This document shows, one piece after another, positions 1 through 13,054 of a DNA stretch of 52,577 bases. The notes under the pieces were generated by a model. That model was not told the origin of the DNA. It did no database searches and saw nothing but the letters and a program-made list of their open reading frames with translations. Origin of the DNA: Brevundimonas vesicularis NBRC 12165. Its GTDB lineage: Bacteria; Pseudomonadota; Alphaproteobacteria; Caulobacterales; Caulobacteraceae. Position numbers and translations under genes: made by a program. The stretch covers positions 1 to 52,577 of the forward strand of contig NZ_BCWM01000021.1 of assembly GCF_001592205.1 (NCBI RefSeq). The letters are read 5' to 3'. Position 1 is the stretch's first letter. The number at the start of each line of letters is the position of its first letter.

Positions 1-334
1 TCGCAGGGACCGCCGACCCGTCGCAGGCTTATGGGGTTAGGCGATAAGACCGCCACCGCTCGGCGCCCCGAGCTTGCAGGCCAACTTTCCGCGCGGAGCG
101 TCATACCCTTCGTCGAAACGGTACTTCACATCACAGAACTCCGGGCGAAGGCCCGGCGCTCCGCCCAGCCCTCCACCAACTTCGCTGCGATTGCGCGAAG
201 GCGCCGTCGCGTGTCCAGTCGCCTCCCCGACAGACAGGGGGGTGCGACCATGACGCCGCACCCCATCGCTTGATCGGAACCCGCGTCGGCCCTAGCGCTT
301 TCCGCTCAAGCTTTATCCTCCACCAGGAAACCCC
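1..334. other. Intergenic left edge, no confident gene
   Basis: No gene is supported here. A minus-strand frame ending at 37 has a protein-like tail (residues such as EFCDVKYRF and GKLACKLG), so the 3' end of a small gene cannot be excluded, but its upstream part looks like random GC-rich sequence and no ribosome binding site is visible. TerC-family genes in other bacteria can follow a yybP-ykoY manganese riboswitch; I looked for its conserved loops and did not find them. The last bases (CCAGGAAA near 322-329) are the likely ribosome binding site of the next gene. Confidence 0.4.
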
Positions 335-1162
335 ATGCTCGACAGCATAACCCCCCTGCTCTCCGATCCGGCCGCCTGGGCTGCATTGGTGACCCTCATC
401 GTGATGGAGGTCGTGCTTGGCATCGACAACCTGATCTTCATCTCGATCCTGTCGAACAAACTGCCCGAGCATCAGCGGCAGAAGGTGCGGCGCATCGGTA
501 TCGGCTTGGCGCTGGTCATGCGTCTGGCCTTGCTGTCGATCATCGCCTGGCTCGTCGGTCTGGTGCAGCCGGTCTTCACCGTCATGGGCAATGAATTCTC
601 TTGGAAGGACCTGATCCTGATCGCGGGCGGTCTGTTCCTGGTCTGGAAGGCGACCAAGGAAATCCACCACACAGTCGATCCCACGCCCAGCCACGATGTC
701 ATGGACAAGAAGGACGTGGTCATCGCCAACGCCGGCGCGGCCATCTTCCAGATCATCCTGTTGGACATCGTCTTCTCGATCGACTCGATCCTGACCGCCG
801 TCGGCATGACCGAGCACCTGCCGATCATGGTCGTCGCCGTCCTGGTCGCCGTGACCGTCATGCTTCTGGCCGCCGACCCCCTGGCCAACTTCATCAACAA
901 GAACCCCAGCGTCGTCATGCTGGCGCTCGGCTTCCTCCTGATGATCGGCATGGTGTTGATCGCCGACGGCTTCGGCTATCATGTGCCCAAGGGCTACATC
1001 TATGCGGCCATGGCCTTCTCGGCCGGTGTTGAGGCGTTGAACATGCTGGGTCGTAAATCCGCATCCAAGAAGGAAAAGGCCGAACTGGCCCGCAGCGAGG
1101 CGAACGCCGCCGAGGCCCGTGCCCAAAAGGCTGAGGCCGAAGCCGCCGCCGAGCGGGGCTGA
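335..1162 (+). CDS. TerC family integral membrane protein
   Basis: Predicted inner-membrane protein of the TerC/Alx/YoaE family, whose members are linked to metal ion (mainly manganese) export and to tellurite resistance. About seven hydrophobic segments span residues 14-235. The family's conserved acidic pattern is visible: GIDNL at 29-33 and FSIDSIL at 147-153, two similar half-repeats with intramembrane aspartates thought to bind metal. A cytoplasmic Lys/Ala/Glu-rich coiled-coil-like tail follows from about 240. At 275 residues it is a short single-domain member without CBS domains. The start has a good ribosome binding site (AGGAAA, spacing about 6). The glutaminyl cyclase gene follows after 8 bases, so both are probably co-transcribed, although no functional link is known. 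The substrate is not shown by the sequence. Confidence 0.88.
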   Translation: MLDSITPLLSDPAAWAALVTLIVMEVVLGIDNLIFISILSNKLPEHQRQKVRRIGIGLALVMRLALLSIIAWLVGLVQPVFTVMGNEFSWKDLILIAGGLFLVWKATKEIHHTVDPTPSHDVMDKKDVVIANAGAAIFQIILLDIVFSIDSILTAVGMTEHLPIMVVAVLVAVTVMLLAADPLANFINKNPSVVMLALGFLLMIGMVLIADGFGYHVPKGYIYAAMAFSAGVEALNMLGRKSASKKEKAELARSEANAAEARAQKAEAEAAAERG

Positions 1163-1170
1163 GGCTCATA

Positions 1171-1941
1171 ATGCGCCTGTCGTCCCGGCTCGCCGGCCTT
1201 GTCGCCGGTCTGTTGCTGACGACAGGCGTCGCCCTGCCGGTCAGGGCCGAAGTGCCGGTCCAGTCCTACGAGGTCGTCCGGGCCTATCCCCACGACACAG
1301 GGGCCTTCACAGAAGGCCTTTTCTTCCACGACGGCGGCCTTTACGAGAGCACGGGCCTGTATCCGTCCTTCATCCGCAAAGTCGATCTGGAGACCGGGCG
1401 CGTGGAGCGTCAGCGCGACCTGCCGACCATCTATTTCGGCGAGGGCATGACCACGCTGAACGGCAAGCTGTACAGCCTGACCTGGCGCAACCACATCGGC
1501 TTCATCTGGAAGCTGGACGACTTCTCGCCGCTGGGCGGCTTTTCCTATCCGGGCGAGGGCTGGGCGCTGACCACCGACGGCCGCCGCTTGATCATGAGCG
1601 ACGGCACCGACCAGCTGCGCTTTCTGGACCCCGAAACCTTGGCCGAGACCGGCCGCGTCTCCGTCACCGCCGACGGCCGGCCGCTGGATCAGATCAACGA
1701 ACTGGAATGGATCGACGGCGAGGTCTTCGCCAATATCTGGCAGGACAACCGCATCGCGCGCATCGATCCCGAGACCGGCGTGGTCAAGACCTTCATCGAC
1801 CTGACCGCCCTGGTCCCCAATGGCGCGAACCTCGACCCCAACGACGACGTCCTGAACGGCATCGCCTGGGACGCGGCGGGCAAACGCCTGTTTGTCACCG
1901 GCAAACGCTGGCCGCAGCTGTTCGAGATCAAGCTGCGCTGA
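1171..1941 (+). CDS. Glutaminyl-peptide cyclotransferase, secreted
   Basis: Predicted periplasmic glutaminyl cyclase of the plant/bacterial beta-propeller type (glutamine cyclotransferase family), which converts N-terminal glutamine of peptides to pyroglutamate. A Sec signal peptide covers residues 1-26 (basic start, hydrophobic core, cleavage after VRA). The mature part carries the family's repeated blades: FTEGL near 47, the Y-E-S-T-G-L-Y stretch near 57, GEGW near 127, NELEW near 172, and NGIAWD near 229 with a closing FVTGKRWP strand. The length of 256 residues is normal for the family. It begins 8 bases after the TerC gene and ends before a convergent hairpin shared with katG. The family is well recognised; the natural substrates in this organism are unknown. 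Confidence 0.9.
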   Translation: MRLSSRLAGLVAGLLLTTGVALPVRAEVPVQSYEVVRAYPHDTGAFTEGLFFHDGGLYESTGLYPSFIRKVDLETGRVERQRDLPTIYFGEGMTTLNGKLYSLTWRNHIGFIWKLDDFSPLGGFSYPGEGWALTTDGRRLIMSDGTDQLRFLDPETLAETGRVSVTADGRPLDQINELEWIDGEVFANIWQDNRIARIDPETGVVKTFIDLTALVPNGANLDPNDDVLNGIAWDAAGKRLFVTGKRWPQLFEIKLR

Positions 1942-1956
1942 TCCGCACGAAGAAAA

Positions 1957-1982
1957 GGCCGGACGCTGCGAGGCGCCCGACC
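1957..1982. terminator. Bidirectional terminator between QC gene and katG
   Basis: An imperfect inverted repeat with arms 1957-1966 and 1973-1982 (8 of 10 pairs) sits between two converging genes. It is followed by a T-rich run on the plus strand (about 1984-1994) and preceded by an A-rich run that becomes T-rich on the minus strand, so it could end transcription from both sides. Confidence 0.5.
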
Positions 1983-2009
1983 CTCTTCTTTTTCAGCCTC
2001 TGCTCCAGC

Positions 2010-4364
<2,355 letters not shown>

Positions 4365-4399
4365 ACGGATAAAGCCAATCGATTATCCTTGGCGTCAGC

Positions 4400-4414
4400 A
4401 TAGGACGGGCCTAT
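4400..4414. promoter_or_regulatory. OxyR binding site, ATAG-N7-CTAT
   Basis: A perfect palindromic ATAG-N7-CTAT lies 9 bases before the oxyR start codon in the katG/oxyR divergent region. This matches the core half of the classical OxyR recognition pattern (ATAG-N7-CTAT units in tandem). A second unit toward katG, expected near 4378-4392, is only weakly recognisable. Its place over the oxyR leader suggests autorepression plus activation of katG. Confidence 0.6.
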
Positions 4415-4423
4415 TTCGCTTCC

Positions 4424-5323
4424 ATGCTCCCCACCCTGCGTCAGCTCCAGTATCTCAAGCTCCTCGCCGAACACGGCAGCTTCTCGCGCGCCGCCGAGGC
4501 CGCCCACGTCAGCCAACCCGCCCTCAGCGCCGGTGTGCAGGAGCTTGAGCGCATCCTGGGCGCGCCGGTGGTCGAACGCGCGCGAGGCGCCGTGATCATG
4601 ACCGCCGTTGGAGCCGAGGCCGTTCGCCGCGCCGAGGACGTCTTGGCCCGCACCGAGGATCTGGTCGAGGCGGCCAAGAACGCCGGGCGTCTGTTGTCCG
4701 GCCGATTCCGCCTAGGCGTCATCCCCACCGTCGCTCCCTTCCTGCTGCCGGCCAAGCTCCCGTCGGTGAAGGCCGCCTATCCCAGCCTGAAGCTGTTTAT
4801 CCGCGAGGATCTGACGCCTCGGCTGATCGCGGCGCTGAAGGCAGGTCAGATCGACGCGGCGGTCATCGCCCTGCCCTATGACGCGCCGGGCATCGCCCAC
4901 GCCCGCATCGGCGATGACGAAATCATGGCCGCCGCCCCCGCCGACCATGCCTTGGCCGCGCCCGGCCCCATCCGTCCCGGCTCGCTGCGGGCCGAGGATC
5001 TGATCCTGCTGGAGGACGGCCATTGCCTGCGCGACCACGCTCTGGCGGCGCTGGACATCGAGGCCCCGCGCGGCGACGACGTCTTTGCGGCCACCAGCCT
5101 GCACACCCTGGTTCAGATGGTCGGCTCGGGCCTCGGCGTCTCCTTCCTGCCGAAGATGGCGGTGCAGGCCGGTCTGGCCGACAACCCCTCCGTCGCCATT
5201 CGCGCCTTCGAAAACCAGGCCGACGGCGCCCCGCCCCATCGCGAGATCGTCGTCGCCTGGCGCGCCGGCTCCAGCCGCGCCGCCGAGGCCAGGCTGCTGG
5301 CCGAGGCCCTGAAGCTAGAGTGA
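4424..5323 (+). CDS. oxyR: OxyR-type LysR family peroxide regulator
   Basis: LysR-type transcription factor that senses hydrogen peroxide. The winged helix-turn-helix occupies residues 1-60 (FSRAAEAAHVSQPALS as the recognition region), followed by the regulatory domain. The redox centre is recognisable as LLEDGHCLRDH, with Cys201 at the position of the peroxidatic cysteine of E. coli OxyR. The position of the second, resolving cysteine nine residues on is leucine, and Cys201 is the only cysteine in the protein. The ATSLHTLVQMVGSGLG region that follows is also typical of OxyR. Divergent pairing with katG and the ATAG-N7-CTAT element just upstream support the identity. The missing partner cysteine means the disulfide switch of the E. 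coli model cannot form within one subunit. Confidence 0.92.
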   Translation: MLPTLRQLQYLKLLAEHGSFSRAAEAAHVSQPALSAGVQELERILGAPVVERARGAVIMTAVGAEAVRRAEDVLARTEDLVEAAKNAGRLLSGRFRLGVIPTVAPFLLPAKLPSVKAAYPSLKLFIREDLTPRLIAALKAGQIDAAVIALPYDAPGIAHARIGDDEIMAAAPADHALAAPGPIRPGSLRAEDLILLEDGHCLRDHALAALDIEAPRGDDVFAATSLHTLVQMVGSGLGVSFLPKMAVQAGLADNPSVAIRAFENQADGAPPHREIVVAWRAGSSRAAEARLLAEALKLE

Positions 5324-5395
5324 AGCTGGAGCGAAAACGGACTGAGGCTCGATTGATCGATTGACCTGAGCGCCGAACAGGCCGCTTGGAAACGG

Positions 5396-5647
5396 ATGGC
5401 AACCGAAACCGTCTATATCGTCCAGGCCTACGTCCAGGGCCGGGGCAAGGCCCTGCGCGCAGAACCCCAGGTCGGCTGCAAAGACGCCGAAGAGGCGCGT
5501 CGCAAGGCCGAACGGCTGGCGCCGTTGCGTCTGGGCGTCGTCGCCTTCGCCGTCTCGGCCGACACCGAAATGGGCGACTACGACGAAGAGCCCACCATCC
5601 TCTTCAAGTCCGGCCAACTGCCGCCGCCGTTCAGCGATCCGGACTGA
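5396..5647 (+). CDS. Small conserved hypothetical protein
   Basis: An 83-residue soluble protein with no recognised domain. It has the character of a real gene: a clear ATG with GGAA upstream, a sensible alternation of hydrophobic and charged residues (TVYIVQAYVQGRG, then an amphipathic DAEEARRKAERLA helix, then LRLGVVAFAVSAD) and third-position GC like its neighbours. The arrangement strand-helix-strand with an acidic tail suggests a compact alpha/beta fold. It lies 72 bases after oxyR and 93 before the aldehyde dehydrogenase, all rightward, so it may share a transcript with either. No function can be assigned from the sequence. Confidence 0.75.
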   Translation: MATETVYIVQAYVQGRGKALRAEPQVGCKDAEEARRKAERLAPLRLGVVAFAVSADTEMGDYDEEPTILFKSGQLPPPFSDPD

Positions 5648-5740
5648 CGACCAAGCAACCCGCCCCGACAGGTCGCGTTTGCTTTCCTGACAACGGATCG
5701 GCGCCGCCCCGGGCGTCCGACCGAAACTTCAGGACGCCCC

Positions 5741-7114
5741 ATGGCCTATCGCACCCTCAATCCCTTCACCGAACAACTGGTCGAGGACTATCCGGAACAC
5801 ACCGACGACGCCGTCGAGGCCGCCCTGGCCAAGGCCGACGGCCTGTTCCATTCGGATTGGTCCAAGGGCGACATCCAGCCGCGCCTCGCCGTGCTGAAAT
5901 CCCTGTCGGGCCTGCTGACCGAAAACCGCGACGACCTGGCCCGCACCATGGCCGAGGAGATGGGCAAGCCCCTGGCTCAAGGGCAGGGCGAGATCGATCT
6001 GTGCGCCGGCATCGCCGCCTACTATGCCGAGAAGGCCGCCGATTTCCTCAAGCCCGAAAAGATCGACAGCGAACTGGGCGAAGCCTGGGTCGAGTTTCAC
6101 CCGATCGGCGTGCTGCTGGCGGTCGAGCCGTGGAACTTCCCGATCTATCAGCTGATCCGCGTGGTGGCTCCCGCCATCGCGGTCGGCAATCCCGTGCTCT
6201 ATAAGCACGCGGGCATCGTGCCGCGCTGCGCCGCCCGGTTCGCCGAACTGGTGCGTGAGGCCGGGGCGCCCGAGGGCTTCGTCGCCAACCTCTACATCTC
6301 CTCGGACAAGGTCGCCGAACTGATCGGCGACGACCGCATCCAGGGCGTGGCCCTGACCGGGTCGGAAGGCGCCGGCGCCAAGGTCTCGGCCCGCGCCTCG
6401 GAAATGCTGAAGAAGTCCACGCTGGAACTGGGCGGCAGCGACGTCTTCGTGGTGCTGGACGACGCCGACATCGAAAAGGCGGTAGCGGCCGGGGTCGAAG
6501 GCCGCCTGTCCAACGCCGGCCAGGTCTGCACCGGCTCCAAACGCTTCATCGTCCAGAAGTCGGTCTCCGACGCCTTCATCACCGGCTTTGTCGAGGGCAT
6601 GAAGAGCGCCGTCATGGGCGACCCGCTGGACGAGGCTACGGTGCTGGGTCCGCTGTCGTCCGAGGATGCGCTGAAGACCCTGACCAAACAGGTGGAAGAG
6701 GCGATCCAGCACGGCGCCAAGGCGCTGACCGGCGGCAAGCCCGCCGACCGCACCGGCTTCTTCTACGAGCCGACCGTCCTGACGGACGTCGCGCGCAATA
6801 ACCCGGCCTTCTATCAGGAGTTCTTCGGTCCGGTGGCCCAGGTCTTCGTGGTCGAGGACGACGATGCGGTCGTGGCCCTGGCCAACGATTCCCACTTCGG
6901 CCTGGGCGGCTCGATCTTCTCGGGCGACACGGACCGCGCCCGCAAACTGGCCTCTCGGATCGAGACCGGCATGGTCTTCATCAACACCACCACGACCTCC
7001 ATGCCCGAACTGCCGTTCGGCGGCGTCAAACGCTCGGGCTTCGGCCGTGAGCTGGGCGATGTGGGCATCAAGGAGTTCGTAAACCGCAAGCTGGTGGTCG
7101 TCAGCGCCGACTGA
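5741..7114 (+). CDS. gabD: NAD(P)-dependent succinate-semialdehyde dehydrogenase
   Basis: Aldehyde dehydrogenase superfamily enzyme predicted to oxidise succinate semialdehyde to succinate, the last step of GABA breakdown feeding the TCA cycle. Catalytic Cys263 lies in NAGQVCTGSKR and the general base Glu229 in LELGGSD; Asn132 in EPWNFP supports the oxyanion hole. The length of 457 residues and the N-terminal NPFTEQ start match the shorter GabD1/Sad-like branch rather than long ALDHs. Substrate choice within this branch is not certain from sequence alone, so a general semialdehyde dehydrogenase is the alternative. It ends just before a strong bidirectional hairpin shared with the converging aconitase gene. 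Confidence 0.88.
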   Translation: MAYRTLNPFTEQLVEDYPEHTDDAVEAALAKADGLFHSDWSKGDIQPRLAVLKSLSGLLTENRDDLARTMAEEMGKPLAQGQGEIDLCAGIAAYYAEKAADFLKPEKIDSELGEAWVEFHPIGVLLAVEPWNFPIYQLIRVVAPAIAVGNPVLYKHAGIVPRCAARFAELVREAGAPEGFVANLYISSDKVAELIGDDRIQGVALTGSEGAGAKVSARASEMLKKSTLELGGSDVFVVLDDADIEKAVAAGVEGRLSNAGQVCTGSKRFIVQKSVSDAFITGFVEGMKSAVMGDPLDEATVLGPLSSEDALKTLTKQVEEAIQHGAKALTGGKPADRTGFFYEPTVLTDVARNNPAFYQEFFGPVAQVFVVEDDDAVVALANDSHFGLGGSIFSGDTDRARKLASRIETGMVFINTTTTSMPELPFGGVKRSGFGRELGDVGIKEFVNRKLVVVSAD

Positions 7115-7135
7115 CCACCACCCCTCGCCAAAGCA

Positions 7136-7167
7136 AAAGGGCCGGCGGATCGCTCCGCCGGCCCTTT
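7136..7167. terminator. Strong bidirectional terminator
   Basis: A perfect 14-bp inverted repeat (7136-7149 and 7154-7167) with a 4-base loop, GC-rich in the stem and ending in AAA/TTT on the two sides. It lies between the converging aldehyde dehydrogenase and aconitase genes and can act in both directions. Confidence 0.85.
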
Positions 7168-7189
7168 CCTCATCTCGGCGAACCGCGAC

Positions 7190-9916
<2,727 letters not shown>

Positions 9917-10060
9917 GGAGAGTTCCTCTGGTCAGCGCCGCCCGACAATCCGGTTGCGCCTTCGCGCGGCAGACGCAGCGGCTCACAGGGCCCCTGCGCG
10001 CGCGGCGAAAGCCTGCTGCGGCGACCGTGCCTATAGCCCCGCCACGCCGCACCGTCCATG

Positions 10061-10083
10061 TGTCCACACCCCTGACGTGGACA
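10061..10083. promoter_or_regulatory. Inverted repeat between acnA and ccmA
   Basis: TGTCCAC (10061-10067) and its exact reverse complement GTGGACA (10077-10083), separated by 9 bases, lie in the 208-base divergent region between acnA and ccmA, about 40 bases before the ccmA start. It has the size of a dimeric regulator operator, but I do not recognise a specific family. It may be chance. Confidence 0.3.
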
Positions 10084-10124
10084 TTGAGAAGGGTTCGCAG
10101 ATTTGGCGCGGCGGGTGAAGCGCG

Positions 10125-10748
10125 ATGATCCACACCCTCACCCTCTCCGGCTTGACCGTCTCGCGCGGCGAGCGGCGACTGTTCGACGGTCTCGACCTGA
10201 CCCTGCGCGCCGGCGAGGTGCTGGCCCTGACGGGCGCAAACGGGGCGGGCAAGACCAGCCTGCTGCGCGCGATCGCCGGCCTGTTGCGGCCAGACGCCGG
10301 GACGGTCGCCTTCCAGGACGGCGACGGCAATAAGCTGGACGAGCGGCAGGCGCGTGGACCTGAAACCCACTTTCTCGGTCATCTGGACGGGCTGAAGGGC
10401 GGCCGCACCGCGCGCGAAGAGCTGGGGTTTCAGTGCGATTGGTTGGGCCACACCCAGTACGGCGTCTACCACGCCGTCGAGGCCTTCGGCTTGAAGCCAC
10501 TTCTGGACTTGGAGGTCCGGCGTCTGTCAGCCGGTCAGCGTCGTCGTCTGGCCATGGGCCGGCTGGTCGGATCGCCGCGCGCCCTGTGGCTGCTGGACGA
10601 GCCGATGGCGCCGCTGGACACGCGTTGGCGCGAAGCCTTCGCCGAGCAGATGCAGCGTCATCTGGACGCCGACGGCCTGATCGTCGCCGCCGTCCACGAC
10701 CCCCTGCCGCTGCCGACCCGCTCTCTCGATCTGGGGGGGCTGAAGTGA
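10125..10748 (+). CDS. ccmA: Haem exporter ATP-binding protein CcmA
   Basis: ATPase of the CcmABCD complex, which in cytochrome c maturation system I releases haem-loaded CcmE in the periplasm. Walker A is at 37-45 (GANGAGKTS), the ABC signature at 134-138 (LSAGQ) and Walker B at 154-160 (LWLLDEP). The 207-residue length is normal for CcmA. It opens the operon ccmA-ccmB-ccmC-ccmD-ccmG; its stop overlaps the GTG start of ccmB, indicating coupled translation. The protein is a peripheral inner-membrane subunit acting with CcmB and CcmC. Confidence 0.96.
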   Translation: MIHTLTLSGLTVSRGERRLFDGLDLTLRAGEVLALTGANGAGKTSLLRAIAGLLRPDAGTVAFQDGDGNKLDERQARGPETHFLGHLDGLKGGRTAREELGFQCDWLGHTQYGVYHAVEAFGLKPLLDLEVRRLSAGQRRRLAMGRLVGSPRALWLLDEPMAPLDTRWREAFAEQMQRHLDADGLIVAAVHDPLPLPTRSLDLGGLK

Positions 10749-11455
10749 GCCGCCACGATGTCGATCAGGAACCCCGTCCGCCCGGCCTGCGCGGCGCGAC
10801 GCGCGTTCTGCTGGAGCGCGAGCTGGATCTGGCCTGGGGCGGGGGCGGCGGCCCCTTGCTGGCATGCGGCTTCTTCGCCTGTCTGACCGCCATACTGCCG
10901 CTGGCGGCCGGCGGCGATCCGCGCACGCTCGGCCCGGTCGCGGGCGGCGTCGCCTGGCTGGCCCTGGCCCTGGCGTCCCTGCTGTCGCTGGAGCGGCTGT
11001 TCGAGCGCGACATGGAGGACGGCGGCCTGGACCTGCTGGCTCTCGGCCATCTGGCGCTGGAGCAGGTCGTCTTGATCAAGGCCCTGGCGCAGTGGATCGC
11101 CGTTGGTCTGCCGCTCGCCCTGACCGCCCCCGTCGCAGCCCTGGCGCTTGGCCTGCCCGCGTCGCTGACGCCCCTGGTCGCACTGACCGCCCTGATCGGC
11201 GGCGCCGGCTTCGCCTTCACCGGGGCGCTCGGCGCCGCCCTTGCGCTGGGCGCAAAGCGTGGCGGACTGCTGATCGCCGTCGTCGTCCTGCCGCTCTTTA
11301 TTCCCCCCGTCGTCTTCGGCGCCGGCGCCCTGGAGCGCGCCGGATCGGGCCAGCCGGTCGGCCCGGCGCTGGCCTTGCTCTGCGCCTACGTCCTGTTCGC
11401 CGCCATCGTCGCGCCCTTCGCCGGGGCCGCCGCCGTTCGCAACGCGCAAGGGTGA
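10745..11455 (+). CDS. ccmB: Haem exporter membrane protein CcmB
   Basis: Inner-membrane subunit of the CcmABCD haem-handling ABC complex. Translation from the GTG at 10745, which overlaps the ccmA stop by four bases, gives 236 residues, close to the usual CcmB length of about 220; this start is chosen because a longer frame upstream would overlap ccmA widely. Six hydrophobic segments are visible from about residue 40 onward, and the cytoplasmic [12 protein letters not shown] region near 86-97 matches the ATPase-contact part typical of CcmB. An in-frame extra N-terminal arginine/proline-rich stretch precedes the first conserved RELD-like segment. Confidence 0.93.
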   Translation: MSRHDVDQEPRPPGLRGATRVLLERELDLAWGGGGGPLLACGFFACLTAILPLAAGGDPRTLGPVAGGVAWLALALASLLSLERLFERDMEDGGLDLLALGHLALEQVVLIKALAQWIAVGLPLALTAPVAALALGLPASLTPLVALTALIGGAGFAFTGALGAALALGAKRGGLLIAVVVLPLFIPPVVFGAGALERAGSGQPVGPALALLCAYVLFAAIVAPFAGAAAVRNAQG

Positions 11456-11494
11456 GCTTGCCCGCCGTCCATTCGTTGCGTAAGCGCTGAACCG

Positions 11495-12214
11495 ATGTTC
11501 GGCCTGTCCAATCCGCAGCGCTTCATGGCCTTCACCGGCCCGTTGACGCCCGTTCTGTGGGGGCTCGCCGCCGTGCTGCTGGGCGTCGGCGCCTGGCTCA
11601 GCTTCACCGTTCCGGCCGATTATCAGCAGGGCGACACGGTGCGGATCATGTTTGTCCATGTCCCCGCCGCCACCCTGGGCCTGGGCGCCTATGCGGCGCT
11701 GGGCGTGTCCAGTTTCTTTACGCTGGTCTTCCGCCACGCCCTGGCCGACGCCGCCGCCCGCGCCGCCGCCCTGCCCGGCGCGGCCTTCACGGCTTTGGCC
11801 CTGTTCACCGGCTCGCTGTGGGGCCAGCCGATGTGGGGGACCTGGTGGGTGTGGGACGCGCGCCTGACCAGCGTGCTGGTGCTGTTTCTCTTCTACCTCG
11901 GCTATATGGCGCTGAGAGCCTCGATCGACGACGAGCAGAAGGCCGGGCGCGCCGCCGCCGTCCTGGGTTTGGTCGGCCTCATCAATCTGCCGATCGTGAA
12001 ATTCTCGGTCGATTGGTGGAACACCCTGCATCAGCCCGCCAGCTTCCTGACCCCCGGATCGTCGGGGCTGGACCCCGTCTATCTGCCGCCCTTTCTGACC
12101 ATGCTTGCGGCCTATGGGGTGCTGTTCGCGGCCCTGTGGCTGACGGCCATCCGCACCGAGATCCGCCGCCGCCGCGTCATGACCCTGCGCGGCCGTCTGG
12201 CTCAGGAGGCCTGA
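11495..12214 (+). CDS. ccmC: Haem-handling membrane protein CcmC
   Basis: Inner-membrane protein that presents haem to CcmE in system I cytochrome c maturation. The tryptophan-rich haem-handling motif is at 114-121 (WGTWWVWD) and the two expected haem-ligand histidines are His55 (MFVHVPAA) and His179 (NTLHQPAS). Six transmembrane segments fit the 239 residues. It follows ccmB by 39 bases and precedes ccmD by 4 bases in one operon. Confidence 0.97.
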   Translation: MFGLSNPQRFMAFTGPLTPVLWGLAAVLLGVGAWLSFTVPADYQQGDTVRIMFVHVPAATLGLGAYAALGVSSFFTLVFRHALADAAARAAALPGAAFTALALFTGSLWGQPMWGTWWVWDARLTSVLVLFLFYLGYMALRASIDDEQKAGRAAAVLGLVGLINLPIVKFSVDWWNTLHQPASFLTPGSSGLDPVYLPPFLTMLAAYGVLFAALWLTAIRTEIRRRRVMTLRGRLAQEA

Positions 12215-12218
12215 CGCC

Positions 12219-12452
12219 ATGCTCGACCTCGACATGACCCCTTACGCCGCTTTCGTCTGGCCCGCCTGGGGCGTCAGCGCCCTGGTGCTGATCGTCCTGA
12301 CCATCCGCGCCGTCGTCGCCTCCCGCAAATGGAAGCGCGAACTGGCCCGACTTGAGGCAGACCAAGGCACACACCCACAAGCAGCGGACACCAACCGCCC
12401 TCAAGCAGCGCGAAGCGCGATAGGGCCAAAAGAAACGGGGGTTCGCCCGTGA
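12219..12452 (+). CDS. ccmD: Small membrane protein CcmD
   Basis: Single-span inner-membrane protein of 77 residues that helps release haem-bound CcmE from CcmABC. One hydrophobic helix covers about residues 9-33 (FVWPAWGVSALVLIVLTIRAVV), followed by the basic charged stretch typical of CcmD and then a low-complexity tail. The tail beyond residue 50 is longer than in many CcmD proteins and looks unconstrained. Assignment rests on size, topology and position between ccmC and ccmG; its stop overlaps the GTG start of ccmG. Confidence 0.88.
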   Translation: MLDLDMTPYAAFVWPAWGVSALVLIVLTIRAVVASRKWKRELARLEADQGTHPQAADTNRPQAARSAIGPKETGVRP

Positions 12453-13009
12453 ACCGCTGGCTGGCCCTGATCCCGCTGGCGGTCCTCGCGGCTCTGGCGG
12501 CTATGTTCGTCGGCTGGTCGCTGAAGCGCGACCCGGCGTTCAAGCCCGACGCCCTGGTCGGTCAGACGATCCCCGAGACGGTCCTGCCCCTGCTGTCAGG
12601 CGACCAGGCGGGACCGGGCAATCTGGACCTGAAGACCGCCGGCGTCGGCCGGCCCATGCTGGTCAATGTGTTCGCCTCCTGGTGCGCGCCTTGCCGGATC
12701 GAACACCCCAAGCTGCTGGCGCTGAAGGCGCGCGGCGTCGCCGTGGTCGGCATCGCCTACAAGGACGAGCCGGTCGCCACTCGCGCCTTCCTCGACGAAC
12801 TGGGCGATCCCTATTCGATGGTGCTGGTGGACCGCGAGGGTCGTGCGGGCCTCGACCTCGGCATTTCCGGCGTGCCCGAGACCTTCGCCGTCGACGCCAT
12901 GGGGCGCATCACCGGCAAACAGTCCGGCCCCCTGCTGAACGACGCTGACATCGACCGACTGGTCGCCTCCATGCAGGCCCCGCCTCGTCCCGCACCGACC
13001 AAGCGGTGA
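12449..13009 (+). CDS. ccmG: Thiol:disulfide interchange protein CcmG/DsbE
   Basis: Membrane-tethered periplasmic thioredoxin-like protein that keeps apocytochrome c (with CcmH) reduced before haem attachment. An N-terminal anchor lies at about 4-24, and the redox motif is Cys79-Ala-Pro-Cys82 in ASWCAPC; the cis-proline region follows at GVPETF. The length of 186 residues is typical. The GTG start overlaps ccmD by four bases. It closes the operon: ccmE, ccmF, ccmH and ccmI are not in the window, so this genome probably carries the system in two blocks. Confidence 0.95.
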   Translation: MNRWLALIPLAVLAALAAMFVGWSLKRDPAFKPDALVGQTIPETVLPLLSGDQAGPGNLDLKTAGVGRPMLVNVFASWCAPCRIEHPKLLALKARGVAVVGIAYKDEPVATRAFLDELGDPYSMVLVDREGRAGLDLGISGVPETFAVDAMGRITGKQSGPLLNDADIDRLVASMQAPPRPAPTKR

Positions 13010-13016
13010 GGCCGCG

Positions 13017-13046
13017 TTAACCCTTTTTCGAGGGTTTCCGTTAACC
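13017..13046. promoter_or_regulatory. Paired TTAACC words with a small hairpin
   Basis: Two TTAACC words (starting at 13017 and 13041) flank a 6-bp hairpin (AACCCT 13019-13024 with AGGGTT 13031-13036) just before the next gene. TTAACC(AT) resembles a CtrA half-site, but the spacing is too wide for the TTAA-N7-TTAA full site. It might instead act as a weak terminator after ccmG. Confidence 0.25.
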
Positions 13047-13054
13047 ATGTCGGC

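Noticed and set aside
1..334. yybP-ykoY manganese riboswitch upstream of the TerC gene
   Set aside because: Looked for because of the family's known link; the conserved loop sequences were not found.
131..1126. 331-codon open frame on the minus strand
   Set aside because: Antisense to the TerC gene, with His/Asp/Gln-rich low-complexity translation typical of such shadows.
10658..12235. 525-codon open frame on the minus strand
   Set aside because: Antisense to ccmB and ccmC; its Gln/Gly/Arg repeats reflect codon bias of the opposite strand.
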